A stretch of DNA of 64,000 nucleotides from Amaurobius ferox (lineage: Eukaryota > Arthropoda > Arachnida > Araneae > Amaurobiidae), in assembly GCA_951213105.1 (NCBI GenBank), contig OX578135.1, positions 160,137,250-160,201,249 of the forward strand, given 5' to 3'. The notes below the pieces were generated by a model. It was not told the DNA's origin. It ran no database searches and was given only the letters and a program-made list of their open reading frames with translations. Each line of letters starts with the position of its first letter. Positions within the stretch are counted from its first letter, which is position 1. Positions 43,942 through 55,959 of this stretch are shown here, piece by piece. The position numbers and the translations under genes are program-made.

Positions 43942-44057
43942 TACCTTGTGCTTACAAGACCGACATTATAAGCATAGAGCAAAAGCTAGCTTCAGCTCCG
44001 TTCTTATAATTCGGGTATAGGTTCCAGGCATCTTTGATCAGATGTCTTTGCTGTCGC
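43942..44057 (-). repeat. 116-bp duplicated segment, copy 2
   Basis: Second copy of 43521-43635, sharing GTGCTTACAAGACCGACATT and CATCTTTGATCAGATGTCTT. The two flank the GC-rich island as direct repeats. Confidence 0.75.
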
Positions 44058-44100
44058 AAAGTACTCAAGTAACTCCGGTACCTCACATAGAGTTTGAATG

Positions 44101-44188
44101 ATGGCGTTATTCAATAATACTGAATACTGTGAGATGATTTTGATCTATGGCGAATTCAACCGATGTCCTACTGATACAGTGAGGTAAT
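44101..44188 (+). pseudogene. Transposase N-terminus remnant
   Basis: The frame reads MALFNNTEYCEMILIYGEFN, which parallels MTKFGSNEYCEMLLIYCEYG of the transposase starting at 1641. It stops after about 28 codons and the following sequence shifts frame. It supports assigning 41276-45558 to the same transposon group. Confidence 0.75.
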
Positions 44189-44346
44189 ACTGCTGTCGTT
44201 TCCATACAGCTGGAATCCTTTTAGAATTTTTATTCTGCAATCGATGTGTCGATTGCAATCAACAGCTTCGTTTCATCCGTAAGTACTAAACAACATCTTC
44301 CTCAATCTACTCTAATCCGCCACCACTCTTCTTAAACCAGTCAGCT

Positions 44347-44874
44347 GGTGTACCGCATGCAAGAGCTGCTAGTGTACCGCATGCAAGAGCTGCTAGCGTA
44401 CCGCATGCAAGAGCTGCTAGTGTACCGCATGCAAGAGCTGCTAGTGTACCACATGCAAGAGCTGCTAGCGTACCGCATGCAAGAGCTGCTAGTGTACCGC
44501 ATGCAAGAGCTGCTAGTGTACCGCATGCAAGAGCTGCTAGTGCACCGCATGCAAGAGCTGCTAGTGCACCGCATGCTGCTATAGTGTACCGCATGCAAGA
44601 GCTGCTAGTGTACCACATGCAAGAGCTGCTAGTGTACCGCATGCAAGAGCTGCTAGTGCACCGCATGCAAGAGCTGCTAGTGCACCGCATGCTGCTATAG
44701 TGTACCGCATGCAAGAGCTGCTAGTGTACCACATGCAAGAGCTGCTAGTGTACCGCATGCAAGAGCTGCTAGTGTACCGTATGCAAGAGCTGCTGGTGTA
44801 CCGCATGCAAGAGCTGCTAGTGTACCGCATGCAAGAGCTGCTAGTGTACCGCATGCAAGAGCTGCTGGTGTACC
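44347..44874. repeat. 24-bp minisatellite with higher-order structure, about 22 units
   Basis: The unit is GTACCGCATGCAAGAGCTGC plus TAGT. Two shortened units (GCATGCTGCTATAG) at 44571 and 44687 mark a 116-bp block that has been duplicated. Period 24 keeps frames open on both strands (MQELLVYR and SSCMRYTS repeats); these are not genes. Each unit has the palindrome GCATGC. Confidence 0.96.
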
Positions 44875-45360
44875 GATTCGTCTATAAGGACTCTCATTCT
44901 GGTGAAAAAAGTGCAGTGACAAAAATGTGGTTAGAGACTTATTAAATCTACTAAAAACAGTGGTTTTCAATGATCCTAGCTGATTTCAAAACTTGAAAGG
45001 CATGCTTATTTTTCCATAAATTTTGTCAGGTAAATATCTGACCGGCCGGCAAAATCACAATAATCTGTTTTATTTACCTTATTTAAGTGTTAAAATAACT
45101 TTTAACCAGTATCGTCTGCCTGTCTTTAATAGTTTCAAAAACAAACCATGGAAACATTTGTTTTAAAACCCTACTAAATCATGTCACTGCATCCATTCAA
45201 TTTGTGGAAGACCCCTGAATTCATGAATTTTGATGGTTAAAAGAGTTTTGATAAATCGCAAGAAAGTGGTGTAAGTCAGGAATTTTGACAATTTATTTCG
45301 TCCTAAATTCGAACTTTTAATAACTAGATTTTTCTTTAATTTGACTAACTGAAGTATTGA

Positions 45361-45558
45361 CAACATTTTTGTAATTTAATGTTTTTGAATAGAGGGGAGG
45401 TATAAAAAGTTAATTTCATTAACTTTCTACAAAAATATGGTACAGCATTTAAATTACTGTTTCATAACTTTCTACCTTATTTAAAGTATTTTTGCAATTA
45501 TGGATCTACAACCAACGATTCTAGAAATCTTTTACTGTTCACTTTTTGTGGGACACCC
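45361..45558 (-). repeat. Right terminal inverted repeat
   Basis: Partner of 41276-41482. Outer end GGACACCCT. Confidence 0.82.
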
Positions 45559-45599
45559 TTTTGTGGGCTGAAATCGGAGCTTTACAAAAAATGTAGTTA

Positions 45600-46085
45600 A
45601 GTTCCTTTGGACGCTTGTATCAAAGAACCCACTAGATGAAAATGTACACACTTTTTACTTGTTTTGTCTGAAATAGGGTACAGTTTGTGAATGTATAAAA
45701 ATCATTTTAATATTTTGAACTTACTTTTTCGAAAAATCAAAAAAATTTTTATATCAGCACGTGTTTGTCCCACTTTGCTTGCTTTTACCCGAAATATCTT
45801 TTAAACTATAAAATATAGAATTAAACAGTGAAAGATAAAAATGTTTAGTAAGAAGTCCGATTTTCAAAGTAATTATTTGGCTTTACATAGTTAATATGGC
45901 TTTAGAGCAATCGTCTTGTCAATTTCAAGAAGATTGAAAATTTTCCGTTTTTTAAGATTTTAATGCTCCTATCCCAAAAACTAAAAGTACTATCTACGAA
46001 CTGTAGAAAGTAATTTGTAGCCTTCTAAAAGCCATATGAGGATATATAATTCGATTTTGGACCAGATTTAACATAAAGTGGTTCT
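45600..46085. repeat. Dispersed repeat F, copy 2
   Basis: Diverged copy of 33880-34330 (shared words TTGTTTTGT, AATAGGGT, TATTTTGAACTT, AATCGTCTTGTCAA). It lies between the transposon end and the Helitron array. Confidence 0.65.
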
Positions 46086-46100
46086 AATTTTAATATTTAA

Positions 46101-47461
46101 CTAGCAGCATACCCGTTCTTCGTACGGAGTATATAATATAAAGAAACTTATAATTCGCAATCATGTACAAATTCTGTAAAAATATTAAATTTATTGCTCC
46201 TAAAGAGAAGTTTAAGAATATCTGTTCTCACTATAAAACATTATCTTCATGGGTGGATCTGAAGAATAAAACATCCTGGCCCCTTTTGTAAACAAATTTC
46301 CAAAAGAATAAAGGAATTGAATCAATATATGCAAAATGAAAGCATTAAAATTTTATAGGACCCCTACTACATATATACGCGAATATTAGAAGATATAACC
46401 TGTATTAGTACATTAGAAGATTACCCGTATTACAATATGAGTCTCAAAAATATTTACCGAAGTAAAAGAGATGTCGTAATAAATTGAAAATATCAATAAT
46501 CCCCGTAATCTTTATACCAGAAGGTCGTAATTGATTCCAATATATGCCAATATATATCAAAACATATGCCAATATACCTGTACTATTTATATTCACGTAG
46601 ATTAGAAGATATACCCGTGTATTTGTAGAAGATTACTTGTACAACGTACAATATATGAGTTTAAACAATTTTTGTCATAATAAAAAAAAATCTGATGTGG
46701 GCAACACAAGACTTTCCTTATATAATGCAATGAATTTACTACTTTTACAGTTAAAAAAAAATGCTATTCTTATAGTATAAGATACTTATATTCTTTCCAA
46801 GTTATTGAATTTTCGTCCATTAGTCGTCATTTTCATTGATTTAGCGTCAATTTTATCAATTTGGCGAGATTTTTGTTAATTTGGCAACAATTAAAAATGT
46901 TGCCAAGTTGGCGACATTCCGCCAAATTCGTCGCCAAAATCTCGCCAAGCGTTATGGACGGAGAAATAAGTTATTCTTACAGAAGATAAATGACTATTGG
47001 CGTTCAAATACAAAAGTATTTCTCAAAGCATCTTTTTTCATGAATGGACCGAGCTAGATCCACGAGAATAATGTCAACAAATTTATCGCATGGTATTACA
47101 TATGAAAAGTGAATATGTTTATCAATAGGAAATATATTTTTTTTATTTTATATAACTTTGATAATTCTTTTGAAAAATGGGCAATATCTCGAGAACGGTT
47201 CATGGTAGCGTTCTAAAATTTATGTCAATCGTTTTCTAATGAAAAATTATATAAGAAATGTCTATTTGCGTAACTTTATTAGCGGTTTTGATTTTTTGAC
47301 GATTTTTTTCAAAATTACACTCGAAAATTTAGGGGGGTTCTGAACATTCGATTGCGTATAAAAACAATAGGCTTCCAGTGTTTACGGATTGTGATTTTTG
47401 TACCAAATTTCATTCGAATCGGTCCATTCGTTCGTCAGTTATCGTCTCCACAGACTCACTG

Positions 47462-47492
<31 letters not shown>

Positions 47493-48477
47493 TCACTTCA
47501 AAACTGTTTGATTCGTGATCAGGGATGCTTGAAACGTGCTCTCCCGTCGAAAACTCGAATTTGAATTTTCGACCCTGTCACAATACTTTCCTTATACATT
47601 ATTGTATATAAGGAAAGTAAAAATTGCATAATAACTTGAAAATATTAATAATCCCTGAATCAATAATCCCCGAAAATATCAATAATAATAATGTTTAAAC
47701 CTGAAGACCGTAATTGATATCATCCAGTCAAAAATGCTATAAGAAAAATCAAATCGTTCTTTTCTAAAATATATTTTTATATCCATTTATTTATTATTCA
47801 AATCGAAAAAATAATTATTAAAATTAACAGACAGATTTAATTTAATTGCGTTTCTGAGTAACATGATATAAGATAGAATCTTCCTCATAAACTGCGAAAT
47901 TAAATGACCATTTTGATTTCTTTATGCGTTTCATTGTTCAGTAAAAGCTTGTTTAAAATAAACCCTTGAGATAGATTTCCCATTTAAATCATGTTTCAAA
48001 CAATTCATGTTTTCAGAAAGTGACTAATTAACGCAAAAAATCTCCCATCAAACTCAGAGATTAAATTTTAATTCACTTTCAAACGATTTTCAAGCTTTTC
48101 GTTTGGATAAACCACGGAGTTAGAGAGTAGAACTCCTAGGAAAAAGTTTCGGTTTTCATTAGTATCTCGACAACCCCTGGTCTTAGATACTCGAAACTTG
48201 GGGGAAATTTATGAGGTGCTATTTCAAGGCTATCCACAAAATTTCATCAAATTGAGTTCAGTCGTTCTCCCGTGATGATGAGACAAACGAAAATTTCGTT
48301 TTTTACTAACATCTCGAGAACCACTGATCGTAGAAACTCCAAACATGAACTAAATTTTAAATAGGATTATTTCCAGGCTACCCACAAAATTTCATGAAAT
48401 TCGGTTTAGCCGTTCTCGCGTGATGATGGGACAAACAGACAGACAGACAGACAGATTTTCAATTTTATTTATATAGA
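46101..48477 (-). mobile_element. Helitron unit U1, carrying a HINE-A insertion
   Basis: About 1.44 kb once the HINE-A at 46682-47618 is set aside. CTAG on the minus strand ends at 46101 and TC starts at 48477. Confidence 0.87.
46682..47618 (-). mobile_element. HINE-A full-length copy inserted in Helitron U1
   Basis: Both ends are intact (AAAAAAAAATCTGATGTGGG at left, GTATATAAGGAAAGT at right). The undisturbed target (GTCATAATAAAATAATTGC) is present at about 50961-50980 and 55000-55015 in sister units, so the target was an A4 run. Confidence 0.92.
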
Positions 48478-50420
48478 CTAGCAGCATACCCGTTCTTTGT
48501 ACGGAGTATATAATATAAAGAAACTTGAAATTCATAATCATGCCGAAATTCTTATAGTATACTAAATGACATGTTTAATCAAAATATTCTGTTAAAATAT
48601 TTAATATAATGCTCCTAAAAAGAAGTTTAAGAATCTCTGTTCTCGCTATATAAAATTATCTTCATGGACATATCTGAAGAATAAAACATCTTGGACCCCT
48701 TATGTAAGCAAATATAAAAAAAAATATGGAATTGAATCAATATATGCAAAATAAAAGCGTTAAAATTGTATGGGACCCGTACTAATTATATACGCGAATA
48801 TTAGAAAATATAACCTGTATTAGTAGATTACATGTATAAATTGAAAATACCAATAAACCCGTAATCTTTAAATCTGAAGACAGTCATTTATTCCAATATA
48901 TGTCAAAATTAAAGTGCTAAAATTATATGGGAAGATATACACGTTCTACTTATAATGTCCGATTATTAGTAGATTACCTGTTTTGCAATATGAGTCACAA
49001 ATGTTTTTTGGTAAAATACAACAGACGACGTAATAAATTGAATATATAATTAATCCCCGTAATCTTCATACCAGAAGACTGTACTTGATTCCAATATATA
49101 TGCCAATATATGTCAAAATATATGCCAATATACCTGTACTACTTATATTCTCGTAGGTTAGAAGATATACCCGTGCATTCCTAGAAGATTACTCGTACAA
49201 CGTACAATATGCGTGTGTCAGCAATTTTTGCCGCAATAAAACAATGGCGTAATAACTTAAAAATATCAATAATCACTGAATCAATAATTCCGGAAAATAT
49301 CAATAATAATAATGTTTAAACCTGAAGAGTATAATTGATATTATCCAGTCCAAAATGAAATGGCAATGAAATTTATTTTATATACATATCTTCATTATTC
49401 AAATCGGAAAGGATTTAATAAAAATCGTCTGCCGCATAAACACATTGGAATTAAATCCGTTGCTAAGCGACATGATATCATTTGCTTCAAATAAATTGGT
49501 AGAAAAAATATCATCTAAATAGTTATATTTCTATGGAACATTTGGCGACAGTTTCGTCAAATTAGCGACATTTTAAAAAATCGCCAAATTTATCGCCAAG
49601 TGGGACTGTAGAACTGACAGTTCCACTTTGCGACAAATTGACGAAATATCATCACAATACTATCCCCTAACAAAAAACAATTAATATCATTTATGTAGCG
49701 CAATTTTATCAATTTCAAGATATTTTTATAGATTTGAAAACATTTTTATCAATTTGGTGACATTTTAAAAATTCGCTAAATGTATTACTAAGTAGGATGG
49801 TTGGTCTGACAGGTAAATGCTAACCAAACATCATTTCAGTACTCTCTTCTAACAAAACAAAAAAAAATTTCATTGATATGTAGAAGACCCAAGCCACACG
49901 ACCAACCCGAAGGTTTATGGCAGCTGTTTGTGTGTCGTTTATATCAATTTGGCGACATTTCTGTCAATTTTGTCAAGTTGTCAAATTAGCGATATCCCTC
50001 CAAATTCGTAGCTTTGAATTTGCAGATCTGAATGAAACATTCTTATCCCGTTTCAATATACTAAATGAAAACACTATAATTGTATTAGAAGATATACCCG
50101 CTCTACTCTTTTTCTGTTTCAACAATCGGCTATATGAATTTATTGGCTAAACACAATATATGAGTTTAGTAGCTAAATACGATATAAGCTTGAAAACTCT
50201 TTGCCAAAATAAATGAAATTGATGTACGCAGTCAGCAATTAATATAATTAAAAGAAAAATCAAACCGTCCATTCATAAGATATACTTTTATATCCATTTA
50301 TCCATTTATTTATTATTTAAATCGAAAAAAAATAATAAAAACATTAACAAACACATTTAATTTAATTGCGATGCCGAGCAACATGATATATCCTCCTAAA
50401 ATGTTAAAATTTATTAACCA
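48478..50420 (-). mobile_element. Helitron unit U2, lacking its own TC end
   Basis: The CTAG end is at 48478. The unit contains a GGCGACA-type module (49550-49800) and runs into the CTAACAG start of U3 at 50421 without a TCTATATA end, so its 5' part was lost or replaced. Confidence 0.8.
49886..49925 (-). repeat. Short match to the 24023-24486 retroposon tail
   Basis: The minus strand reads ACCTTCGGGTTGGTCGTGTG then GCTTGGGTCTTC, close to GCCTTCGGGTCTGTCGTGTG then GTCTGGGTTTTC at 24448-24478. A fragment inside Helitron U2. Confidence 0.55.
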
Positions 50421-51863
50421 CTAACAGCACACCCGTTATTCGTACGGAGTGTATAATTTAAAGAAACTTAAAGTTCGCAATCATGTGCAAATTCTGTTAA
50501 AATATTAAATTTATTGCTCCTAAAGAGAAGTTTAAGAATATATGTTCTCACTGCAAAATTATCTTCACGATCAGATCTGAAGAATAAAACATCCTGCCAT
50601 CTTTTGTAAGCAAATTTACAGAAGAAAAAATAGGAATTGAATGAATATATGCAACCCCGTACTAATTATATTGTCGCAGATCAGAAAATATGCCAATGTG
50701 TTAGTAGAAGATTACCCGTATTACAATATGCGTCTCAAAAATATTTGCCAAAATAAAAGAGATGACGTAATAAATTGAAAACATCAATAATATCCGTACT
50801 CTTTATACCAGAAGGTCGTAATTGATTCCAATATATGCCAATATATATCAAAACATATGTCAATATACCTGTACTACTTATATTCTCGTAGATTAAAAGA
50901 TATACACGTGTATTTGTAGAAGATTCGTACAACATACAATATATGAGTTTAAACAATTTTTGTCATAATAAAATAATTGCATAATAACTTGAAAATATCA
51001 ATAATCCTTGAATCAATAATCCCCGAAAATATAAATAATAATAATTTTTAAACCTGAAGACCGTAATTGATATTATCCAGTCAAAAATGCTATAAGAAAA
51101 ATCAAATCGTTCTTTTCTAAAATATATTTTTATATCCATTTATTTATTATTCAAATCGAAAAAATAATTATTAAAATTAACAGACAGATTTAATTTAATT
51201 GCGTTTCTGAGTAACATGATATAAGATAGAATCTTATAACATGTTAAATATGTCATGTCTTATAACATAAACTGCGAAATTAAATAACGATTTTGATTTC
51301 TCTATACTTCTCATTGTTCCGCAAAAGCTTGTTTTAAATAAACCATGAACCATGGAGATAGATTTCCCCTTAAAACATGTTTCAAACAATTCATGTTTTC
51401 AGAAAGTGACTAATTAACGCAAAAAATCTCCCATCAAACTCAGAGATTAAATTTTAATTCACTTTCAAACGATTTTCAAGCTTTTCGTTTGGATAAACCA
51501 CGGAGTTAGGGAGTAGAACTCCTAGGAAAAAGTTCCGTTTTTCATTAATATCTCGACAACCCCAGGTCTTAGAAACTCGAAACTTGGACAAAAGTTATGG
51601 GGGGATATTTCAAGGCTATTCACAAAATTTCATTAAATTCGGTTCAGCCGTTTTTCCGTGATGATGAGACAAACGAAAATTTCGTTTTTTACTAATATCT
51701 CGAGAACCACTGGTCGTAGAAACTCAAAACACAGATATAATTTTAAGTGGGGCTATTTCTGGGCTACCCACAAAATTTCATCAAATTCGGTTCAGCCGTT
51801 CTCCCGTGATGGTGTGACAAACAGACAGACAGACAGACAGATTTTCATTTTTATTTATATAGA
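50421..51863 (-). mobile_element. Helitron unit U3
   Basis: Its 3' terminus is CTAA-like (CTAACAGCAC on the plus strand), a variant of CTAG, and its 5' TC is at 51863. It carries the empty target of the HINE-A insertion. Almost identical to 54453-55903, including a shared 73-residue by-product frame. Confidence 0.87.
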
Positions 51864-54124
51864 CTAGCAGCATACCCGTTCTTCGTACGGAGTATATAAT
51901 ATAAAGAAACTTAGAATTCGCAATCATGTGCAAATTCTGTTAAAGTATTAAAGTTATTGCTCCTAAAGAGAAGATTAAGAATATCTGTTCTCACTATGCA
52001 AAATTATCTTCACGGGCAGATCTGAAGAATAAAACATCCTGACCCCTTTTGTAAGCAAATTTACAAAAAAAAAGGAATTAAATCATTATATGAAACCCCG
52101 TACTACTTATATTGTCGTAGATTAGAAAATATGCCAGTGTATTAGTAGAAGATTGCCCGTATTACAATATGAGTCACAAAAATATTTGCCAGAATAAAGG
52201 AGATGACGTAATAAATTGAAAATCTCAATAATCCCCGTAATCTTTTACCAGAAGGTCGTAATTGATTCCAATATATGCCACTATATATATAAATATATGC
52301 CAATATACCTGTACCACTTATATTCTCGTAGATTAGAATGGAATAATGCATTTGTAGAAGATTACGTACAACGTACTATATATGAGTTTCAACAATTTTC
52401 GTCATAATAAAACAATGTCATAACAACTTGAAAATATCAATAATCCTTGAATCAAAAGTCCCCGAAATTATCAATAATAATAATGTTTAAACCTGAAGAC
52501 CGTAAATGATATTATCCAGTCAAAATGCAATGTCAATGAAATTTATTTTATATATGTAACTTTATTTTTCAAATCGGAAAAGATTTAATATAAAATCGTA
52601 TGCCGCATAACACATTGGATCCGTTGCTAAGCGACATGATATCATTTGCTTCAAATAAATTGATGGAAATCATATCATCTGAATAATGCGACCTCCATGG
52701 AAGATTTGGCGACATTTTAGTCAATTTAGCGATAACTTAAAAAATCCCCAAATTTATCGCCAAGTGGGACTGTAGAACAGATAGTTAAATTTTGCGACAA
52801 ATTGACGAAACATCATCACAATACTATCCCCTAACAAAACACAATTATTTTCATTTATTAAGCGCGATTTTATCAATTCTATGATATTTTTATGGACTCA
52901 CAAATATTTTTATCAATTTGGTGATATTAAAAAAATTCGTTAAATGTGTTACTAAGTAGGATGGATGGACTGTCCGACAAATGCTACCGAAACATCATTT
53001 CAGTACTCTATTCTAAAAAAACAAATCATTGATTTGCGTCATTTTTATAAATTTGGAAACATTTCCTCTAATTTGGTAAAGTTTAAGAAGAGTTACCAAG
53101 TTATTTAGAGATATTCCGCTGAACTCGTAGCTCTAAACTTGCAGATCTGAAGAATAAAAAATTCTGACTCCGTTTGTATATACTAAATGAAAACACTAAA
53201 ATTGTATTATAAGATACAGCCGTTCTACTCTTTTTCTGCTTCAACAATCGGCTAAATGAATTTATTGGGTAAACACAATATATGAGTTTATTAGCTAAAC
53301 ACAATATATGAGCTGGAAACCTATTTGCTAAAATAAATGAAAATAATGTACGCAGTTCGCAATTTATATAATTAAAAGAACAACCAAACCTTTCATTTAA
53401 AAATATATTTTTACATCCATTTACTTATTATTCAAATAGAAAAAATAATAATAAATATTAACAACACATTTAATTTCACTCCGTTACCGAGCAACATGAT
53501 ATCAGATAGAATCTTCCTCATAAAATGGGAAATTAAATAGCCATTTTGATATCTTTATACTTTTAATCGTTGAGTAAAAGCTTGTGAAATATAACCACGG
53601 AGGTAGATTTTTCCATTTAAATTCATGTTTCAAACAATTCGTGTTTCCGATAGAGACTAATTAATGCAAAAATCCTGCACCAAACTCGGAAATAAAGTTT
53701 TATTTCATTTCGCCGTTATAAACAAACGATTTTCATCCTTTCCGTTTGAATAAACCACGGAGTTGGAGAGTATAACTCATAGGAAAAAGTTCCGTTTTTC
53801 ATTAATATCTCGACAACCCCTGGTCTTAGAAACTCGAAACTTAGACTAAATTTATGGGGGGCTATTTCAAGGCTATCCACAAAATTTCATTAAATTTGGT
53901 TCAGCCGTTCTTCCGTGATAATGAGACAAACGAAAATTTCGTTTTTTACTAATATCTCGAGAACCACTAGTCGTAGAAACTCAAAACACGGACTAAATTT
54001 TAAGTGGGACTATTTCTAGGCTACCCACCAAATTTCATCAAATTCGGTTCAGCCGTTCTTCCGTGATGATGGGACAAACAGACAGACAGACAGACAGACA
54101 GATTTTCAATTTTATTTATATAGA
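51864..54124 (-). mobile_element. Helitron unit U4, longest (2.26 kb)
   Basis: Complete with CTAG at 51864 and TC at 54124. It contains the GGCGACATTTTAGTC module (about 52705-52980) absent from U1 and U3. More diverged from U3 than U3 is from U6. Confidence 0.87.
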
Positions 54125-55903
54125 TATACCCGCTCTACTCTTTTTCTGTTTCAACAATCGGCTATATGAATTTATTGGCTAAACACAATATATGAGTTTA
54201 GTAGCTAAATACGATATAAGCTTGAAAACTTTTTGCCAAAATAAATGAAATTGATGTACGCAGTCAGCAATTAATATAATTAAAAGAAAAATCAAACCGT
54301 CCATTCATAAGATATACTTTTATATCCATTTATCCATTTATTTATTATTTAAATCGAAAAAAAATAATAAAAACATTAACAAACACATTTAATTTAATTG
54401 CGATGCCGAGCAACATGATATATCCTCCTAAAATGTTAAAATTTATTAACCACTAACAGCACACCCGTTAGTCGTACGGAGTGTGCAATTTAAAGAAACT
54501 TAAAGTTCGCAATCATGTGCAAATTCTGTTAAAATATTAAATTTATTGCTCCTAAAGAGAAGTTTAAGAATATATGTTCTCACTATGCAAAATTATCTTC
54601 ACGATCAGATCTGAAGAATAAAACAACCTGCCCCCTTTTGTAAGCAAATTTACAGAAGAAAAAATAGGAATTGAATGAATATATGCAACCCCGTACTAAT
54701 TATATTGTCGCAGATCAGAAAATATGCCAATGTGTTAGTAGAAGATTACCCGTATTACAATATGCGTCTCAAAAATATTTGCCAAAATAAAAGAGATGAC
54801 GTAATAAATTGAAAACATCAATAATATCCGTACTCTTTATACCAGAAGGTCGTAATTGATTCCAATATATGCCAATATATATCAAAACATATGTCAATAT
54901 ACCTGTACTACTTATATTCTCGTAGATTAAAAGATATACACGTGTATTTGTAGAAGATTCGTACAACATACAATATATGAGTTTAAACAATTTTTGTCAT
55001 AATAAAATAATTGCATAATAACTTGAAAATATCAATAATCCTTGAATCAATAATCCCCGAAAATATAAATAATAATAATTTTTAAACCTGAAGACCGTAA
55101 TTGATATTATCCAGTCAAAAATGCTATAAAAAAAATCAAATCGTTCTTTTCTAAAATATATTTTTATATCCATTTATTTATTATTCAAATCGAAAAAATA
55201 ATTATTAAAATTAACAGACAGATTTAATTTAATTGCGTTTCTGAGTAACATGATATAAGATAGAATCTTTATAACATGTTAAATATGTCATGTCTTATAA
55301 CATAAACTGCGAAATTAAATAACGATTTTGATTTCTCTATACTTCTCATTGTTCCGTAAAAGCTTGTTTTAAATAAACCATGAACCATGGAGATAGATTT
55401 CCCCTTTAAATCATGTTTCAAACAATTCATGTTTTCAGAAAGTGACTAATTAACGCAAAAAATCTCCCATCAAACTCAGAGATTAAATTTTAATTCACTT
55501 TCAAACGATTTTCAAGCTTTTCGTTTGGATAAACCACGGAGTTAGGGAGTAGAACTCCTAGGAAAAAGTTCCGTTTTTCATTAATATCTCGACAACCCCA
55601 GGTCTTAGAAACTCGAAACTTGGACAAAATTTATGGGGGGATATTTCAAGGCTATTCACCAAATTTCATTAAATTCGGTTCAGCCGTTTTTCCGTGATGA
55701 TGAGACAAACGAAAATTTCGTTTTTTACTAATATATCGAGAACCACTGATCGTAGAAACTCAAAACACGGATATAATTTTAAGTGGGGCTATTTCTGGGC
55801 TACCCACAAAATTTCATCAAATTCGGTTCAGCCGTTCTCCCGTGATGGTGTGACAAACAGACAGACAGACAGACAGACAGATTTTCATTTTTATTTATAT
55901 AGA
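54125..55903 (-). repeat. Near-identical direct duplicate of 50093-51863 (includes Helitron U6)
   Basis: 1.78 kb, differing from 50093-51863 only at scattered bases and small indels. It begins exactly at the TC end of U4 and ends at the outer TC end of the array. It includes the tail of a U2-like unit (to 54452) and unit U6 (54453-55903). Confidence 0.92.
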
Positions 55904-55959
55904 TTATATTGGACTATTTTGAAAAGGGGGTTATAATTTCTATTTTATGTTTTCAACTG

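Larger units (their letters stand above)
41276..45558 (+). mobile_element. Decayed long-TIR transposon of the CAGGGTG type
   Basis: About 205-bp inverted ends (41276-41482 and 45361-45558) start CAGGGTGTGCC and end GGACACCCT, like the DD41D element at 1016-12601. A transposase N-terminus remnant at 44101-44188 is similar to that of the first element. Inside are nested HINE-A copies, a duplicated tRNA-like segment, a GC-rich piece and a 24-bp minisatellite. The TA target sites are no longer clear. Treating the two ends as one element is inference. Confidence 0.7.
46101..55903 (-). mobile_element. Head-to-tail array of non-autonomous Helitrons
   Basis: On the minus strand each unit has a Helitron-type 5' end (TCTATATAAATAAAATTGAA or a close variant) and a 3' end ...ACGGGTATGCTGCTAG with a short CCGT/ACGG hairpin before CTAG. 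Outer flanks are A (55904) before TC and T (46100) after CTAG, matching insertion between A and T. At 48477/48478 and 51863/51864 the CTAG of one unit meets the TC of the neighbour with no base between. There is no Rep or helicase frame. A GACA repeat lies near every 5' end. Confidence 0.88.

Noticed and set aside
44307..44970. Several overlapping frames on both strands with MQELLVYR or SSCMRYTS repeats
   Set aside because: The 24-bp minisatellite has no stop in several frames because its period is a multiple of three; there is no start context, no non-repeat domain and no conservation signal.
46682..47618. Reading the A/B/C families as TIR MITEs
   Set aside because: The matching inverted segments are subterminal, unequal in position, and followed at one end only by a hairpin and T run; no constant target duplication is seen. 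A rolling-circle-type element fits better, though not proven.
50735..50956. 73-residue minus-strand frame repeated exactly at 54769-54990
   Set aside because: It is repeated because the Helitron segment is duplicated; the diverged sister units do not keep it open in the same way.
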